A stretch of DNA of 64,000 nt, taken from Mycolicibacterium helvum (lineage in GTDB: Bacteria; Actinomycetota; Actinomycetes; Mycobacteriales; Mycobacteriaceae). Each line of letters begins with the position of its first letter. Position 1 is the stretch's first letter. Below the pieces are notes generated by a model. The model ran no database searches and had not been told where the DNA came from. It saw nothing but the letters and a program-made list of their open reading frames with translations. Location of the stretch: assembly GCF_010731895.1 (NCBI RefSeq), contig NZ_AP022596.1:5394001-5458000 (forward strand), read 5' to 3'. Shown here in pieces: positions 43,686-52,985 of this stretch. Position numbers and translations under genes: made by a program.

Positions 43686-43783
43686 AGGCGGCTCGGCGCT
43701 AGGCCGTAGCAACAGCGGCGTTGGCGCATTGTTGCCCCGCGCGAGGCTGCTCGAAACACTTCGTTCTACGGTGCGTGGGTAGC

Positions 43784-44254
43784 TCACTCGCCGTAGCGGT
43801 CGTGCAACTTGGTCAACGTGGCTTCGATGCCTTTCGCGTTGTCCTTGGCGAAACCCATCCGTTCGTAATACTTCAACGTGTCCTTGATCGGGCCGGTGTC
43901 GCGGTAGTCGAACGTCTCGGTCACTCGGGTGAGGGTGGGTGTGATGACGGCGAACTCCCACCGCCAACGATGCCCGAGCGGGTGGCGCCACTCGAACAGT
44001 TCATCGGGTTTGACGGCTGTGACGGTGCTGGTGATCCGGTAGGGCACCCCGAACATCCGCATCGCGGTCGTGAACCTTGCTCCGGGAACTATTGACTCTG
44101 GGCACTTGACGTTGTCCCGGACGGTCGCCGACCCGTCCAACTCATGATGCCGGTGTGGGTCAGCGACCATGGCGAACAGTTCGGCCGCGGGCGCATTGAC
44201 CTCTATCGAGCGGCTGACTTGGCTGGGTCCCGCATCGACAATGGCGACCGGCAT
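43784..44254 (-). CDS. SRPBCC family protein
   Basis: A 156-aa protein of the polyketide cyclase/dehydrase-like SRPBCC type: [20 protein letters not shown] opens the fold, and [17 protein letters not shown] is typical of mycobacterial members. A long C-terminal helix closes the ligand cavity. It lies 87 bp downstream of the MoxR3 operon on the same strand and may be read through from it. Ligand unknown. Confidence 0.8.
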   Translation of the reverse strand: MPVAIVDAGPSQVSRSIEVNAPAAELFAMVADPHRHHELDGSATVRDNVKCPESIVPGARFTTAMRMFGVPYRITSTVTAVKPDELFEWRHPLGHRWRWEFAVITPTLTRVTETFDYRDTGPIKDTLKYYERMGFAKDNAKGIEATLTKLHDRYGE

Positions 44255-44341
44255 GATGCGGCCCTCCTCTCATACGGCGGCAATCGAAGCATGCGCTTGT
44301 TCTCAAGCCGAATGAACCGCCCGACCATATTGTGATCTGCT

Positions 44342-44818
44342 TCACAAATGGCTGGATGGTTGGTGGCTCAAGATCGGTTGGAGTGCCGCGCCGCCTGGCA
44401 AGAAGGGGCGGATGGCGGCCAGGTAGATCAAGAACATGCTCGGTGCCACGAGTACGGGTAGGAGTGGCCAATTGACCGGTAGTGAGGCGGCCGATACTGC
44501 GATGACCGTGAAGCATGCGCCGGCAGCAATGGCGGACTGACTCATTCGTGGCTTTGGCCCGTGTTCACTGTGTCGCAGCATCAGGTAGCGGGCACCGCAA
44601 AGGCCTACGAGTCCGGCTTGCAATGGCGGTGCGTCGTTGATCATCATGGTGGCCGCGGCCAGCAGCATGGCTGGCGTCGCAGCGAGGCGCACTCCAATGG
44701 CCGCCCCCACAGTGAGCGCGCACAATGCGGCGATGATGGATGTGGTTCCCGCGGAGTGGATTCCCGCGCCCGCCGCCATCGCTAGCCCGAAAGCGGTCGA
44801 GAGAGGGCGGCCCTTCAC
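44342..44818 (-). CDS. Membrane protein of the MoxR3 operon (Rv3162c-like)
   Basis: A 158-aa protein with four or five hydrophobic segments (about 10-28, 30-50, 52-75, 95-115, 118-135) and no recognisable catalytic motif. It begins 10 bp after the DUF58 gene, matching the position of the membrane protein Rv3162c in the M. tuberculosis moxR3 locus as I remember it. It may anchor or assist the MoxR-DUF58 chaperone-like system. Confidence 0.75.
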   Translation of the reverse strand: MKGRPLSTAFGLAMAAGAGIHSAGTTSIIAALCALTVGAAIGVRLAATPAMLLAAATMMINDAPPLQAGLVGLCGARYLMLRHSEHGPKPRMSQSAIAAGACFTVIAVSAASLPVNWPLLPVLVAPSMFLIYLAAIRPFLPGGAALQPILSHQPSSHL

Positions 44819-44828
44819 TGGTCGTCCG

Positions 44829-46076
44829 TCATCGTGACCGCAGTGGATGTCGACGGGGTGGAACCAGCGCCATCGCCTGATCGAGAGTGTGTTCTGGGGC
44901 CCAGGGCACGACCTCCACGCCGAGGGTACTCATGTTGCGGTGCATGAGGGATCGCTGCAAGGACCACATCCGGCCTACCAACGGGTCGTATTCGGCGGTG
45001 AACGGAGTCTCGACAAGCAGGTCGATAGCCACCACCGTGTGCCCGCGCTTACGCAGGTCGAGCAGCGCCAGCGCGAAATCTGTGTCCAGCAGAGTGGAGA
45101 ACGCAACGACGATCGCACCGACCGGGACCGCCCCGGGGGGAACCAATGTGGCGACGCCCGTGAGAGGTCCGTCGCCCATAGCTTCCAGGATGGTGTCGAT
45201 GATTCGGTAGAACTGAGCTTTACCCACCTCGGCGCCCAGCCAGTGGGTTCGCCTGTTGCCTAGGGTGACGACGCCGGCGCGGTCCCCTTGGCGCAGCGCG
45301 GTTTGCGCTAATTGCACCGCGCCGCGCGCCATCCGGTCGGTGGCCTCGGTGGCCGGACCGAGCGGTTGGGCGTGGCTGTCGATCAGCACAACGACATCGG
45401 CGGCCCGGTCGGTCAGCCGTTCGGTGACGTGCAGCGTGCGACGTCGGGCACTGACGGGCCAATTCACTGCCCGCAGTTGGTCACCGGGTACGTAGACCCG
45501 GATATCAGCGAATTCGACGCCGGGGCCGATGCGGCGGGTGAGGTGGGTGCCAACACGATCAGGTAGCTCGGTGTTCGGTAGCCCAGTGTCTTGCGGGGGT
45601 GCGATGGGAAACACGCAGCAGCCGGCAGCTTCAACGACCGCACTTCCGCGGAGCAGCCCGCCGGCGGCGAACACCTCGACATGAACACGGACCGCATACC
45701 GCCCCCACCGTGGCGCTGATACAGCGATCGTTTGGCGAACCGCGTCGTGCTCGAGGATCTCGATATCCAGCCCTTCGACCGTCGAAACCGTCAGTGTGGC
45801 AGCAACGTCCGTAGTCACCCATACGGTCAATTGGGCTTGCTCAGATTCAAAGAAGTACTGCTGAGCTGCCGAACTGTTAATCCGGACTTCCGGCTTACCT
45901 GACTGCCAATAGATCGAAAACAGCATGCCGAGCATCGGGGCGGCGGCGGTGATCAATTGCCAGCGCGCGCTGAGAACCGCCGCCACTAGAATTGCTGCCG
46001 TGCAGGTCGAGAGCGCAAGAGTCAACGGCGAAGCGCGCCACACGAGTTGCACCTCACGCTCGAGGCCTTCGTTCAT
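44829..46076 (-). CDS. DUF58 / vWA-like membrane-associated protein (Rv3163c-like)
   Basis: A 415-aa protein. Two N-terminal helices (about 15-55) anchor it. A beta-rich region follows, then the DUF58 motif FADIRVYVPGDQLRAVNWPVSAR and a vWA-like fold with VVVLIDSHAQP (a partial MIDAS, D-x-S). DUF58 proteins are encoded with MoxR ATPases and probably help metal insertion or assembly of partner proteins. I chose the ATG at 46076, which overlaps the moxR stop as ATGA; the frame reads 27 codons further upstream into moxR. Confidence 0.85.
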   Translation of the reverse strand: MNEGLEREVQLVWRASPLTLALSTCTAAILVAAVLSARWQLITAAAPMLGMLFSIYWQSGKPEVRINSSAAQQYFFESEQAQLTVWVTTDVAATLTVSTVEGLDIEILEHDAVRQTIAVSAPRWGRYAVRVHVEVFAAGGLLRGSAVVEAAGCCVFPIAPPQDTGLPNTELPDRVGTHLTRRIGPGVEFADIRVYVPGDQLRAVNWPVSARRRTLHVTERLTDRAADVVVLIDSHAQPLGPATEATDRMARGAVQLAQTALRQGDRAGVVTLGNRRTHWLGAEVGKAQFYRIIDTILEAMGDGPLTGVATLVPPGAVPVGAIVVAFSTLLDTDFALALLDLRKRGHTVVAIDLLVETPFTAEYDPLVGRMWSLQRSLMHRNMSTLGVEVVPWAPEHTLDQAMALVPPRRHPLRSR

Positions 46077-47038
46077 CGCGCGCCCCGTGCTTGTGGGCCG
46101 GGCATCCGATCCAGCAGTTCGGCTAGGACATCGCGGGACTGGATGCGCCTCACCCACATTTCCGGGCGCAAGCTGATTCGGTGCGCCATAGCTGCCACAG
46201 CAAGTGCTTTGACGTCGTCGGATAGCACGCAGTCGCGGCCGCGCAGGAGGGCATGTGCTCGGGCGAGTTGAACCAGATCGAGTTCAGCACGCGGACTCGC
46301 TCCTACGGCGACCTGGGGGTGGTGGCGGGTGGCGTCGGCAAGCGAGATCACGTAGTCCAGCACGTCGTCGCTCACCGTGATCTGCTCGACCGATTCCTGC
46401 ATCGCCAGAAGCTGATTCCTGTCGACGACCCCGCGAAGGTGCGGTATGGCGGAACCGCGCTCAAGGCGGCGGCGCAGCATCGACCGTTCTTCTGGTCTGG
46501 ACAGGTAACCCAGGTCCAGGCGTATGGCGAAGCGGTCCAACTGGGCTTCGGGCAGTGGATAGGTGCCCTCGTACTCGATGGGGTTCTCGGTAGCCAGGAC
46601 GATGAACGGGTCCGGTAGCGGATGTGTGGTGCGGTCGATACTGACCTGTTGTTCGGCCATGGCCTCCAGCAGGGCGGCTTGTGCCTTGGGCGGCGTCCGG
46701 TTGATCTCGTCGGCCAACAGTAGATTGGTGAAGATGGGACCTTCGCGGAACTCGAAACGACCCGACTGCATGTCGTAAATGGTCGACCCGAGCAGATCTG
46801 CCGGCAGCAGATCAGGAGTGAACTGCACGCGGGTGAAGTCCAACCCCAGAGTCGCGCCGAATGAACGCGCGATCAACGTCTTGCCCAAGCCCGGGAGATC
46901 CTCGATGAGCACATGCCCGCGGGCCAACACGGTGGTCAGAATCTGGGTCAGTGCGTCGCGTTTACCCACCACCACCCGCCCAATTTCGTCGAGAATCTCT
47001 TCACAAAGGGCGGCAGTCGCCGTAATCGGGAAGGTCAT
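46073..47038 (-). CDS. moxR3: MoxR-type AAA+ ATPase
   Basis: A 321-aa MoxR ATPase. It shows Walker A LIEDLPGLGKTLIA (about 38-51), Walker B LLLADEINRTPPKAQAALLE, sensor 1 LATENPIEYEGTYPLPEAQLDRF and the C-terminal lid. MoxR proteins act as chaperones for the assembly of specific complexes with vWA/DUF58 partners. The order membrane protein-moxR-DUF58-membrane protein, with ATGA overlaps on both sides, corresponds to the M. tuberculosis Rv3165c-Rv3162c locus, hence moxR3. Confidence 0.9.
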   Translation of the reverse strand: MTFPITATAALCEEILDEIGRVVVGKRDALTQILTTVLARGHVLIEDLPGLGKTLIARSFGATLGLDFTRVQFTPDLLPADLLGSTIYDMQSGRFEFREGPIFTNLLLADEINRTPPKAQAALLEAMAEQQVSIDRTTHPLPDPFIVLATENPIEYEGTYPLPEAQLDRFAIRLDLGYLSRPEERSMLRRRLERGSAIPHLRGVVDRNQLLAMQESVEQITVSDDVLDYVISLADATRHHPQVAVGASPRAELDLVQLARAHALLRGRDCVLSDDVKALAVAAMAHRISLRPEMWVRRIQSRDVLAELLDRMPGPQARGAR

Positions 47039-47541
47039 AGGCGCTCCAGACGCTCGATGATGCCGATGAGAACTGCCCGGCCTGGTCCCCGTTCTTGCGC
47101 GCCGGTGCGTGAAATGTTGTCGGGATCAACCCAGCGCCACAGCTCGTCACCGAACAGGATGCGGCCGGTGACCGCCAATGCCGCTGGGTTCCTGGCCCGT
47201 GGTTGCCTCGTCGCGAATTCGAACTGCCGGGCCAGCATTGGCCGCACACGTCGATCCCAGTCCGCCCGACTGGAGTCCGACCATGCGATCTGGGACTCGG
47301 CTCGTTCTGCCCATCGACTCAGCGTCATCCCAGCGTCATCGGGCCTGGCGTGGGCTGCATCGACGCTGGCGCGGCGCCCCAACGACCGTCGAGCCGCCAG
47401 AAGCGCAATCGCCAAGCTGACACCCGAAAACCACGAGATTGCATGGTGATCGGGGACCAATGCCACGACGGCCCCTGCGGCAAGCACCCAGCACACCCCA
47501 CCCAGTGCCACCGCTTTCATCGCGAAGTCGGCGGTCCCCAT
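47035..47541 (-). CDS. Membrane protein, first gene of the MoxR3 operon (Rv3165c-like)
   Basis: A 168-aa protein with two N-terminal membrane helices (about 7-29 and 35-50) and a soluble remainder containing WAERAESQIAWSDSSRADWD and FGDELWRWVDP. No known catalytic motif. Its stop overlaps the moxR3 start (ATGA), so it is part of the operon; the promoter lies in 47542-47782 opposite the divergent OB-fold gene. Confidence 0.75.
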   Translation of the reverse strand: MGTADFAMKAVALGGVCWVLAAGAVVALVPDHHAISWFSGVSLAIALLAARRSLGRRASVDAAHARPDDAGMTLSRWAERAESQIAWSDSSRADWDRRVRPMLARQFEFATRQPRARNPAALAVTGRILFGDELWRWVDPDNISRTGAQERGPGRAVLIGIIERLERL

Positions 47542-47782
47542 ACAGGCGCCATCTCAATCACCGGAAAGATCCCACCCCCTTCGGGCTGTCTCTCACCGCC
47601 CCCTCGCAGTGGTCGGCAGGTCCGGCACCCATTCTCATGTGCGCCATCGCAGAATGGGCCACAATGCGCGCCAAGCCGGAAATAGCCAGCACCTCACCGG
47701 TGGATCGGAGAATCACACCCCGCTCTTTGGTTACGGCCGCGCACTCGCTAGCGTCAGTTAGACATACGAACGGAGGTTCACA

Positions 47783-48181
47783 ATGGCCGAGCGGATACCG
47801 ATGGTCGACTACCTGGTGCTCGACAATGGTGAACCCCATCTCGTGGCCCATGAATGCCTGGCCTGCGGTGCTCGGTTCTTCGATCGGCGTAATGCCTGCG
47901 CGGGCTGTTTCGCTACCGAATTCAAGACAGTGCCGGTGGCGACCGAAGGCACGGTGCGAACGTTCACCATCGTCACCTTTGCCGCACCCGGTGTGCCCGT
48001 CCCCTTCGTCGCGTCGGTGATCGACTGCGACGGCACCCAGGTGCGTGCCAACCTCGTCAACGTCAAGCCCGATCCTGAACACGTCCACGACGGTATGAAG
48101 GTGCGCCTGTCCACCTACTCGCTCGGCGCCGACGCAGAAGGCACCGAGGCAATCGGGTTCGGCTTCGAGCCTGTCGCCTGA
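47783..48181 (+). CDS. Zn-ribbon OB-fold protein (DUF35), thiolase partner
   Basis: A 132-aa protein. The N-terminal rubredoxin-like zinc ribbon has two Cys-x2-Cys pairs (HECLACGARFFDRRNACAGC), followed by an OB-fold. DUF35 proteins form complexes with SCP2-type thiolases and gate acyl-CoA substrates. A thiolase gene follows after 34 bp, supporting this partnership. Such pairs often work in sterol or fatty-acid side-chain degradation in mycobacteria. Confidence 0.85.
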   Translation: MAERIPMVDYLVLDNGEPHLVAHECLACGARFFDRRNACAGCFATEFKTVPVATEGTVRTFTIVTFAAPGVPVPFVASVIDCDGTQVRANLVNVKPDPEHVHDGMKVRLSTYSLGADAEGTEAIGFGFEPVA

Positions 48182-48215
48182 CTCCCCCACTACTGAGCCC
48201 TGCCAAGGAGATGCG

Positions 48216-49427
48216 ATGAGTGCCAGTGACGAGATCTGGATCCTCGGTATCCGGATGACCAAATTCGGCAAGCATGCCGACAAGGACACTGTTGATCTGG
48301 CCGCAGAGGCCGCGACAGCTGCGCTCGCCGACGCCGGACTCACCATGGCTGACATCGGTGTGCTGGCCGCCGGCAACCTGATGAACGCGAGCGCCGGGAT
48401 CGGCCAGCAGCTGCAGAAGCAGATCGGTCAAACCGGCATCCCGGTGTACAACGTGGCCAACGCATGTGCCACCGGGGCCACCGCGCTGCGGACGGCGATC
48501 ATGGCGGTCAAGGCCGGCGAGGTGCGTTACGGCATGGCTGTCGGCGTGGAAAAGCTTTCTGGCGCAGGCCTTCTTGGCTCCGGTGGCCGAAAGAAGGATG
48601 ACGCCGACGTCTGGTCGCCGTCAGGTCGCTTCGGCGCTGTGGCACCGATCGACGGACGTATCGGCACCGAGTCGATGCCCGGCGTGTTCGCCCAGATCGG
48701 CACGGAGTATGGCCACAAGTACGGCGGCACCAGCTTCGAACTCTTCGCCAAGATCAGCGAAAAGAACCACGCCCACTCGACATTGAATCCGCTGGCCGCC
48801 TACCAGAAGCGGTTCACGCTCGAACAGATCATGAACGACGTGATGATCGCCTACCCCAACACCCGGCCCATGTGCTCGGCGAACTGTGATGGCGCAGCCG
48901 CGGCGATCGTGTGTAGCGGCGAAACACTGAAATCCTTGTCGATCGAACAGCGTCGGCGCGCCGTGAAAGTGTCGGCGTCGGTGCTCACCACCGACCCCTA
49001 CGAACCGGGCTGCCAAGTACTGCCGAACGTCAACACTCTCACGCGCAACGCGGCCGCCACCGCCTACGAGCAGGCCGGTGTGGGACCGAGCGATCTCGAC
49101 CTGGTGGAACTGCATGACTGCTTCGCGACGGCCGAGTTGGTTCACTACGACAACCTGATGCTGTGCGAACAGGGCGGCGCCGCGGACTTCTTCAACTCCG
49201 GCGCCACGTGGCGGGATGGCTCAACCCCGGTCAACGTCTCCGGGGGTCTGGAGTCCAAAGGACACCCGATCGCCGCGACCGGCATCGCCAACATTTGGGA
49301 AATCTGTCACCACTTGCGCGGTGAGGCCGGCGACCGGCAGATCGAGAACGCCAAGGTGGGTCTGGCCCACGTCATCGGCCTCGGATCGGCGTGCGGTGTC
49401 CACATCTTGGAGAAGTCCGCGGCCTGA
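48216..49427 (+). CDS. SCP2/lipid-transfer-type thiolase (acetyl-CoA acetyltransferase-like)
   Basis: A 403-aa thiolase-fold protein. VYNVANACATGATALRTA places the nucleophile cysteine, DLVELHDCFATAELVHY the second motif, and GGLESKGHPIAATG the catalytic histidine. This variant (HDCF rather than NEAF) is the SCP-x/Ltp-type group acting on branched or sterol-derived acyl-CoA. AAGGAG precedes the ATG. It pairs with the DUF35 gene just upstream. Substrate unknown. Confidence 0.88.
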   Translation: MSASDEIWILGIRMTKFGKHADKDTVDLAAEAATAALADAGLTMADIGVLAAGNLMNASAGIGQQLQKQIGQTGIPVYNVANACATGATALRTAIMAVKAGEVRYGMAVGVEKLSGAGLLGSGGRKKDDADVWSPSGRFGAVAPIDGRIGTESMPGVFAQIGTEYGHKYGGTSFELFAKISEKNHAHSTLNPLAAYQKRFTLEQIMNDVMIAYPNTRPMCSANCDGAAAAIVCSGETLKSLSIEQRRRAVKVSASVLTTDPYEPGCQVLPNVNTLTRNAAATAYEQAGVGPSDLDLVELHDCFATAELVHYDNLMLCEQGGAADFFNSGATWRDGSTPVNVSGGLESKGHPIAATGIANIWEICHHLRGEAGDRQIENAKVGLAHVIGLGSACGVHILEKSAA

Positions 49428-49444
49428 GCGGGTACGAATGAGGC

Positions 49445-50845
49445 ATGACATCGGCTAACGAACGCCCCAAGGTCCTCATCATCGGCGGCGGGTTCGGCGG
49501 CCTGTTCTGTGCCCGTCGGCTTGGCCGAGTCGACGTCGATGTGACGCTGTTGGATCGCGCGGCGTGCCACGTGTTCCAACCGCTGCTCTATCAGTGCGCC
49601 ACCGGCACGTTGAGCATCGGTCAGATCAGCCGGTCGTTACGCGAGGAGTTGGAGCACCATCGCAACGTCACCACACTGCTCGGCGAGGCTATCGAGCTCG
49701 ACGCCGACGCGCGCCGCGTCACCGCCCGTCGTCCTGACGAGACCGTTTTTCAGCTGGACTACGACTACCTGATCATTGCCGCCGGCATGCGCCAGTCCTA
49801 CTTCGGCAATGAACACTTTGCCGCCTGGGCGCCGGGCATGAAGACGCTCGACGACGCACTCAGTATCCGCCGTCGAGTCTTCGCCGCGTTCGAGATCGCC
49901 GAGACCTTGCCGCCCGGTCCCCAGCGGGATCCGTGGCTCACGTTCGCCATCGCCGGCGCGGGTCCCACCGGCGTCGAATTAGCCGGCCAGATCCGGGAAC
50001 TCGCGACCCGCGCACTAGCCAACGAATTCCACAGCATTCAACCGCAAGACGCACGAGTGCTGCTGTTCGACGGTGGTGATCGCGTGCTCAAAGGCTTTTC
50101 GTCAGGCCTCTGCAAAAACGCGTCGCGGGTGCTCGAGGAATTGGGTGTGGAACTGAACCTGGGCGTCCACGTGACCGACGTCCGGCGCGACGGTGTGACC
50201 GTGTCTCCCAAGGGTGGTGGGCCCAGTGTGGACTACCCCACCCGTACGGTGCTGTGGACAGCCGGTGTCGAGGCCGTGCCCTTCGCGCGGCACGCCGCCG
50301 AGATGCTGGGCGCCAACAGCGACCGGTCCGGGCGCATCTCGGTGGACGCCGACTTGTCGGTGGCCGGGCGCCCCGAGGTGTTCGTCATCGGTGATCTCGC
50401 CGGCCGCGACGGCCTACCGGGCGTTGCGGAGAACGCCATGCAGGGCGGCCTACACGTCGCCGCCTGCATCAAGCGTGATCTCGATAGCGCCAACCGTAAG
50501 GCCTACCGCTACCGCGATCTCGGGTCGGCGGCGTACATCAGTCGCGGACATGCCCTGCTGCAGGCCGGCCCGATCAAGCTCACCGGCGTTCTTGGTTGGC
50601 TGGGTTGGGCTTTCATACATATCGCGTTCCTGACCGGTGTGCGCAACCGCTTCAGCACCGTGGGAACGTGGATCACGACCATTGCGCGGGGCGACCGGGG
50701 CGATCGAACGTTCATCCTGGGCGGATCCGGGCATGCTCACGAGCCCTACACGTGGGGATCGCCGCGCCAGCATAGTCAGGTATCAGGCCTTCCTGGCCGG
50801 GGCCGACAAGGCAATATCGGCGAGCGCGACGGGTCGCCTGAATAG
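49445..50845 (+). CDS. NDH-2-like NADH:quinone oxidoreductase
   Basis: A 466-aa flavoprotein with two dinucleotide motifs: VLIIGGGFGGLFCARRLG (FAD) and FAIAGAGPTGVELAGQI (NADH). VFVIGDLAGRDGLPGVAENAMQ-type text completes the FAD site. A hydrophobic C-terminal stretch (GVLGWLGWAFIHIAFLTGVR) fits membrane association as in type II NADH dehydrogenases, which pass electrons from NADH to menaquinone without pumping protons. It starts 17 bp after the thiolase and may share its transcript, though it is not necessarily the main respiratory Ndh. Confidence 0.85.
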   Translation: MTSANERPKVLIIGGGFGGLFCARRLGRVDVDVTLLDRAACHVFQPLLYQCATGTLSIGQISRSLREELEHHRNVTTLLGEAIELDADARRVTARRPDETVFQLDYDYLIIAAGMRQSYFGNEHFAAWAPGMKTLDDALSIRRRVFAAFEIAETLPPGPQRDPWLTFAIAGAGPTGVELAGQIRELATRALANEFHSIQPQDARVLLFDGGDRVLKGFSSGLCKNASRVLEELGVELNLGVHVTDVRRDGVTVSPKGGGPSVDYPTRTVLWTAGVEAVPFARHAAEMLGANSDRSGRISVDADLSVAGRPEVFVIGDLAGRDGLPGVAENAMQGGLHVAACIKRDLDSANRKAYRYRDLGSAAYISRGHALLQAGPIKLTGVLGWLGWAFIHIAFLTGVRNRFSTVGTWITTIARGDRGDRTFILGGSGHAHEPYTWGSPRQHSQVSGLPGRGRQGNIGERDGSPE

Positions 50846-50951
50846 GTGACCTTGCGCCAGCGCGCGTCCGGCTATGAACACCGTTTCTGCCTGCTCGGAG
50901 GTCTCGATTCAAGCCTGCCGCGGCCTACGCCTCTTTCCGCTTTCTTGGCAG

Positions 50952-51263
50952 CTAGTACTGACCCAGCGGCCGGCAGACGTTGGTTATCGGATTCCAATAC
51001 TGTCCGGCGTCGCAGTTCAGCGGTACGGGTGAGACGGGTGGCCGGCACACGTTGGCCCCCGGGTCCCACCAGTCGCCGTTCTGGCAGTTCAGCGGCACCG
51101 GTGCTACTGGCGGTTGACACACATTGGCGACCGGATCCCACCACTGGCCGTTCTGGCAGTTGAGTGGATCCGCCGAACCGGCTGCGGGGGCCACTAGTGA
51201 CAGAGCGGCGATCGGGGCGAGCGCGGCCGTCAGGATTGTTGAGCGACGTATGAGCTTCACCAT
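50952..51263 (-). CDS. Small secreted protein with three Cys/Trp repeats
   Basis: A 103-aa protein from the ATG at 51263 (an upstream frame adds 11 residues). A Sec signal peptide (KLIRRSTILTAALAPIAALS, cleavage after AAGSA) leaves a mature part of three 24-residue repeats of the type LNCQNGQWWDPVANVCQPP. Each repeat has two cysteines, probably a disulfide, around a Trp-Trp or Tyr-Trp pair. The last repeat (LNCDAGQYWNPITNVCRP) is the most divergent. No known function; extracellular or envelope location is expected. Short chitin-binding-like or adhesin modules are an alternative reading. Confidence 0.7.
   Translation of the reverse strand: MVKLIRRSTILTAALAPIAALSLVAPAAGSADPLNCQNGQWWDPVANVCQPPVAPVPLNCQNGDWWDPGANVCRPPVSPVPLNCDAGQYWNPITNVCRPLGQY
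50955..51164 (-). repeat. Three tandem 72-bp coding repeats
   Basis: Units at about 51164-51093, 51092-51021 and 51020-50955 encode the repeated Cys/Trp motif of the secreted protein. The first two are the most alike at DNA level; the third is degenerate and shorter. Confidence 0.65.
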
Positions 51264-51361
51264 GGTCTCAGCCTGCCCCATTCGAGGCGCTCTCAAACCG
51301 CGACATGCAGCCGAAACAACCCGGAGCTACCGTTTGTCAGGACACCGGTGAGAGGAGTGCG

Positions 51362-51931
51362 ATGAGCACGCAAACCCGTGCGACCTACCGCACGATGGTC
51401 GAGGGCTCCGCGGAAGACTACGCGCTCATCGATCGGGCCGAGGCGGCTAACAACGCCGGCCTCGTGCCCCGCGTCCTCACACTGGTTGAAGCACTCGCCG
51501 ACGGGCAACAGGCCTATCCGGTAACTCGGCTGGAGCACTCACTGCAGTCGGCAACCCGTGCCTTCGACGACGGCCGCGCAAGCGAGTACGTCGTTGCGGC
51601 GCTCCTGCACGATATCGGTGACACTTACGCGCCCTTCGCGCATGGCGCCTTCGCATCATCGGTTATCGCGCCCTATGTTACGGAACGAATGGCGTGGATC
51701 GTCAAGGTGCACCCCGAATTCCAGCAGTACTACTACGCGCCGCACATGGGGGGTGTCCGGACCGCCCGGGACAAGTACCGTGGCCACCCGTGGTTCGATG
51801 ATGCTGTGGAGTTCTGCGAGAAGTACGACCAGAACTGCTTCGACTCGGGATTCGAGCACCGGCCGCTTGAGTTCTTCGCTCCGATGGTCGAGGAGATCTT
51901 CGCCCGCGAACCCTGGGCCTTCGCGCGCTAA
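51362..51931 (+). CDS. HD-domain protein (PhnZ/inositol-oxygenase-like)
   Basis: A 189-aa protein. LEHSLQSATRAFD, the HD pair in ALLHDIGDTYAPFAHG, and further histidines (KVHPEFQQYY, APHMGG) fit the HD fold with a di-metal site. Similar mycobacterial proteins resemble the mixed-valent di-iron oxygenases PhnZ and TmpB as well as HD phosphohydrolases, so oxygenase or hydrolase activity is possible. GAGAGGAG precedes the ATG at 51362. No phosphonate genes are nearby. Confidence 0.75.
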   Translation: MSTQTRATYRTMVEGSAEDYALIDRAEAANNAGLVPRVLTLVEALADGQQAYPVTRLEHSLQSATRAFDDGRASEYVVAALLHDIGDTYAPFAHGAFASSVIAPYVTERMAWIVKVHPEFQQYYYAPHMGGVRTARDKYRGHPWFDDAVEFCEKYDQNCFDSGFEHRPLEFFAPMVEEIFAREPWAFAR

Positions 51932-52033
51932 GTCCGCCCAATAGTGATGCGCGCGTTGACGTGCCGCATCGAGTGATTCTGCCTCACCATCCAGCGGTGT
52001 CGCGCTCGCATACCATCACTAGACAAAGAACGT

Positions 52034-52798
52034 TCAGTTGCCCGGATCGACGTTGGCGGCCGCCTGCACCACCGTCGCGGAGGGCGCGGGCAGTCCCAGC
52101 TTGCTCACCACATAGTCGGCTGCCTGGTCGGCCATGCCGTTGGTCTTGTAGGCGCTGTGGGCGGAGCGGTCCAGGCCACCGGGATAGCAGACCGGGTCGC
52201 CGGTGGCGCACAGCTGAATGGTTTTGCCCGCGTACAGGTCTCCGATGGTGATCGGCGGGGCGCTGCGGTCGGCTAGCCCCAGGAACCAGTCGTCGGGAGT
52301 GCCGAAAAGGGCGACGGCGGTGACATGCGATGCGACGGACGCAGGCAACGGACCAGAGATGCTGGCGGGCAACGAGATTCCGGCGGGAACTGTGCTCGAC
52401 GTCGTGTAGCCGGCCACCGCCGCCCCTTGCGAATAGCCGCCCAGCACAATCTTGGTGGACGGGCATTCAGCGGCGACCGACTGAATCTTGTTGGCGGCAT
52501 CGGCGACACCGTCGACAGCCTGCCCGAAATTCAGTGAGGCCGGGTAGTTCACTCCGTACACATCGACCGTCTTACCCGGCAGCCGGGCGTTCAGAGCGTC
52601 GACAAACGACTGCCCGGTTGCACCCAGGCCGGGCGCCTCGAAGGTGCCACGGGCGAAGACCACCTCGACCGCCGCGCACGAGTCGTCGGCGGCGTTGGCG
52701 GTTGCGGCGGGGCCCGCGACGATCCCCATCAACGCGAGTGCGGCGAAGCTTGCCGATTGCATGGCCTTCGCGGTGCGGGTCCGTCGTCCTGTGCTCAT
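52034..52798 (-). CDS. Secreted cutinase-family esterase
   Basis: A 254-aa protein. A signal peptide (FAALALMGIVAGPAATANA, cleavage before ADDSC) is followed by a cutinase domain: VEVVFARGTFEAPGLG, the nucleophile elbow LGGYSQGAAVA, the Asp motif CATGDPVCYPGG and the catalytic His in RSAHSAYKTNG. Two disulfides are expected. Mycobacterial cutinases (Culp) hydrolyse lipids or esters at the cell surface. The start could also be the internal Met13, which precedes the signal core more closely. Confidence 0.9.
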   Translation of the reverse strand: MSTGRRTRTAKAMQSASFAALALMGIVAGPAATANAADDSCAAVEVVFARGTFEAPGLGATGQSFVDALNARLPGKTVDVYGVNYPASLNFGQAVDGVADAANKIQSVAAECPSTKIVLGGYSQGAAVAGYTTSSTVPAGISLPASISGPLPASVASHVTAVALFGTPDDWFLGLADRSAPPITIGDLYAGKTIQLCATGDPVCYPGGLDRSAHSAYKTNGMADQAADYVVSKLGLPAPSATVVQAAANVDPGN

Positions 52799-52985
52799 GC
52801 CTGCTATAAGCGCGAAGCCATGACCTGCGATTCCGGCACTGTCAAGTGATCTATCTCACCGGAGAAAAGGTGCCTTGGGGGGATGCTTCGCGCTTCGCGG
52901 CACGTTGCCTTTGGCCCTGATCTAGCGGCCAGAGAATTCAATTAGCTCGGTTTAGCAAACTGCCGCATGGGGGTAGTCGGTTTCC

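Noticed and set aside
44829..46157. Longer DUF58 reading beginning at 46157
   Set aside because: The added residues are a shadow of moxR3; the ATG at 46076 overlaps the moxR3 stop as ATGA like the other operon junction.
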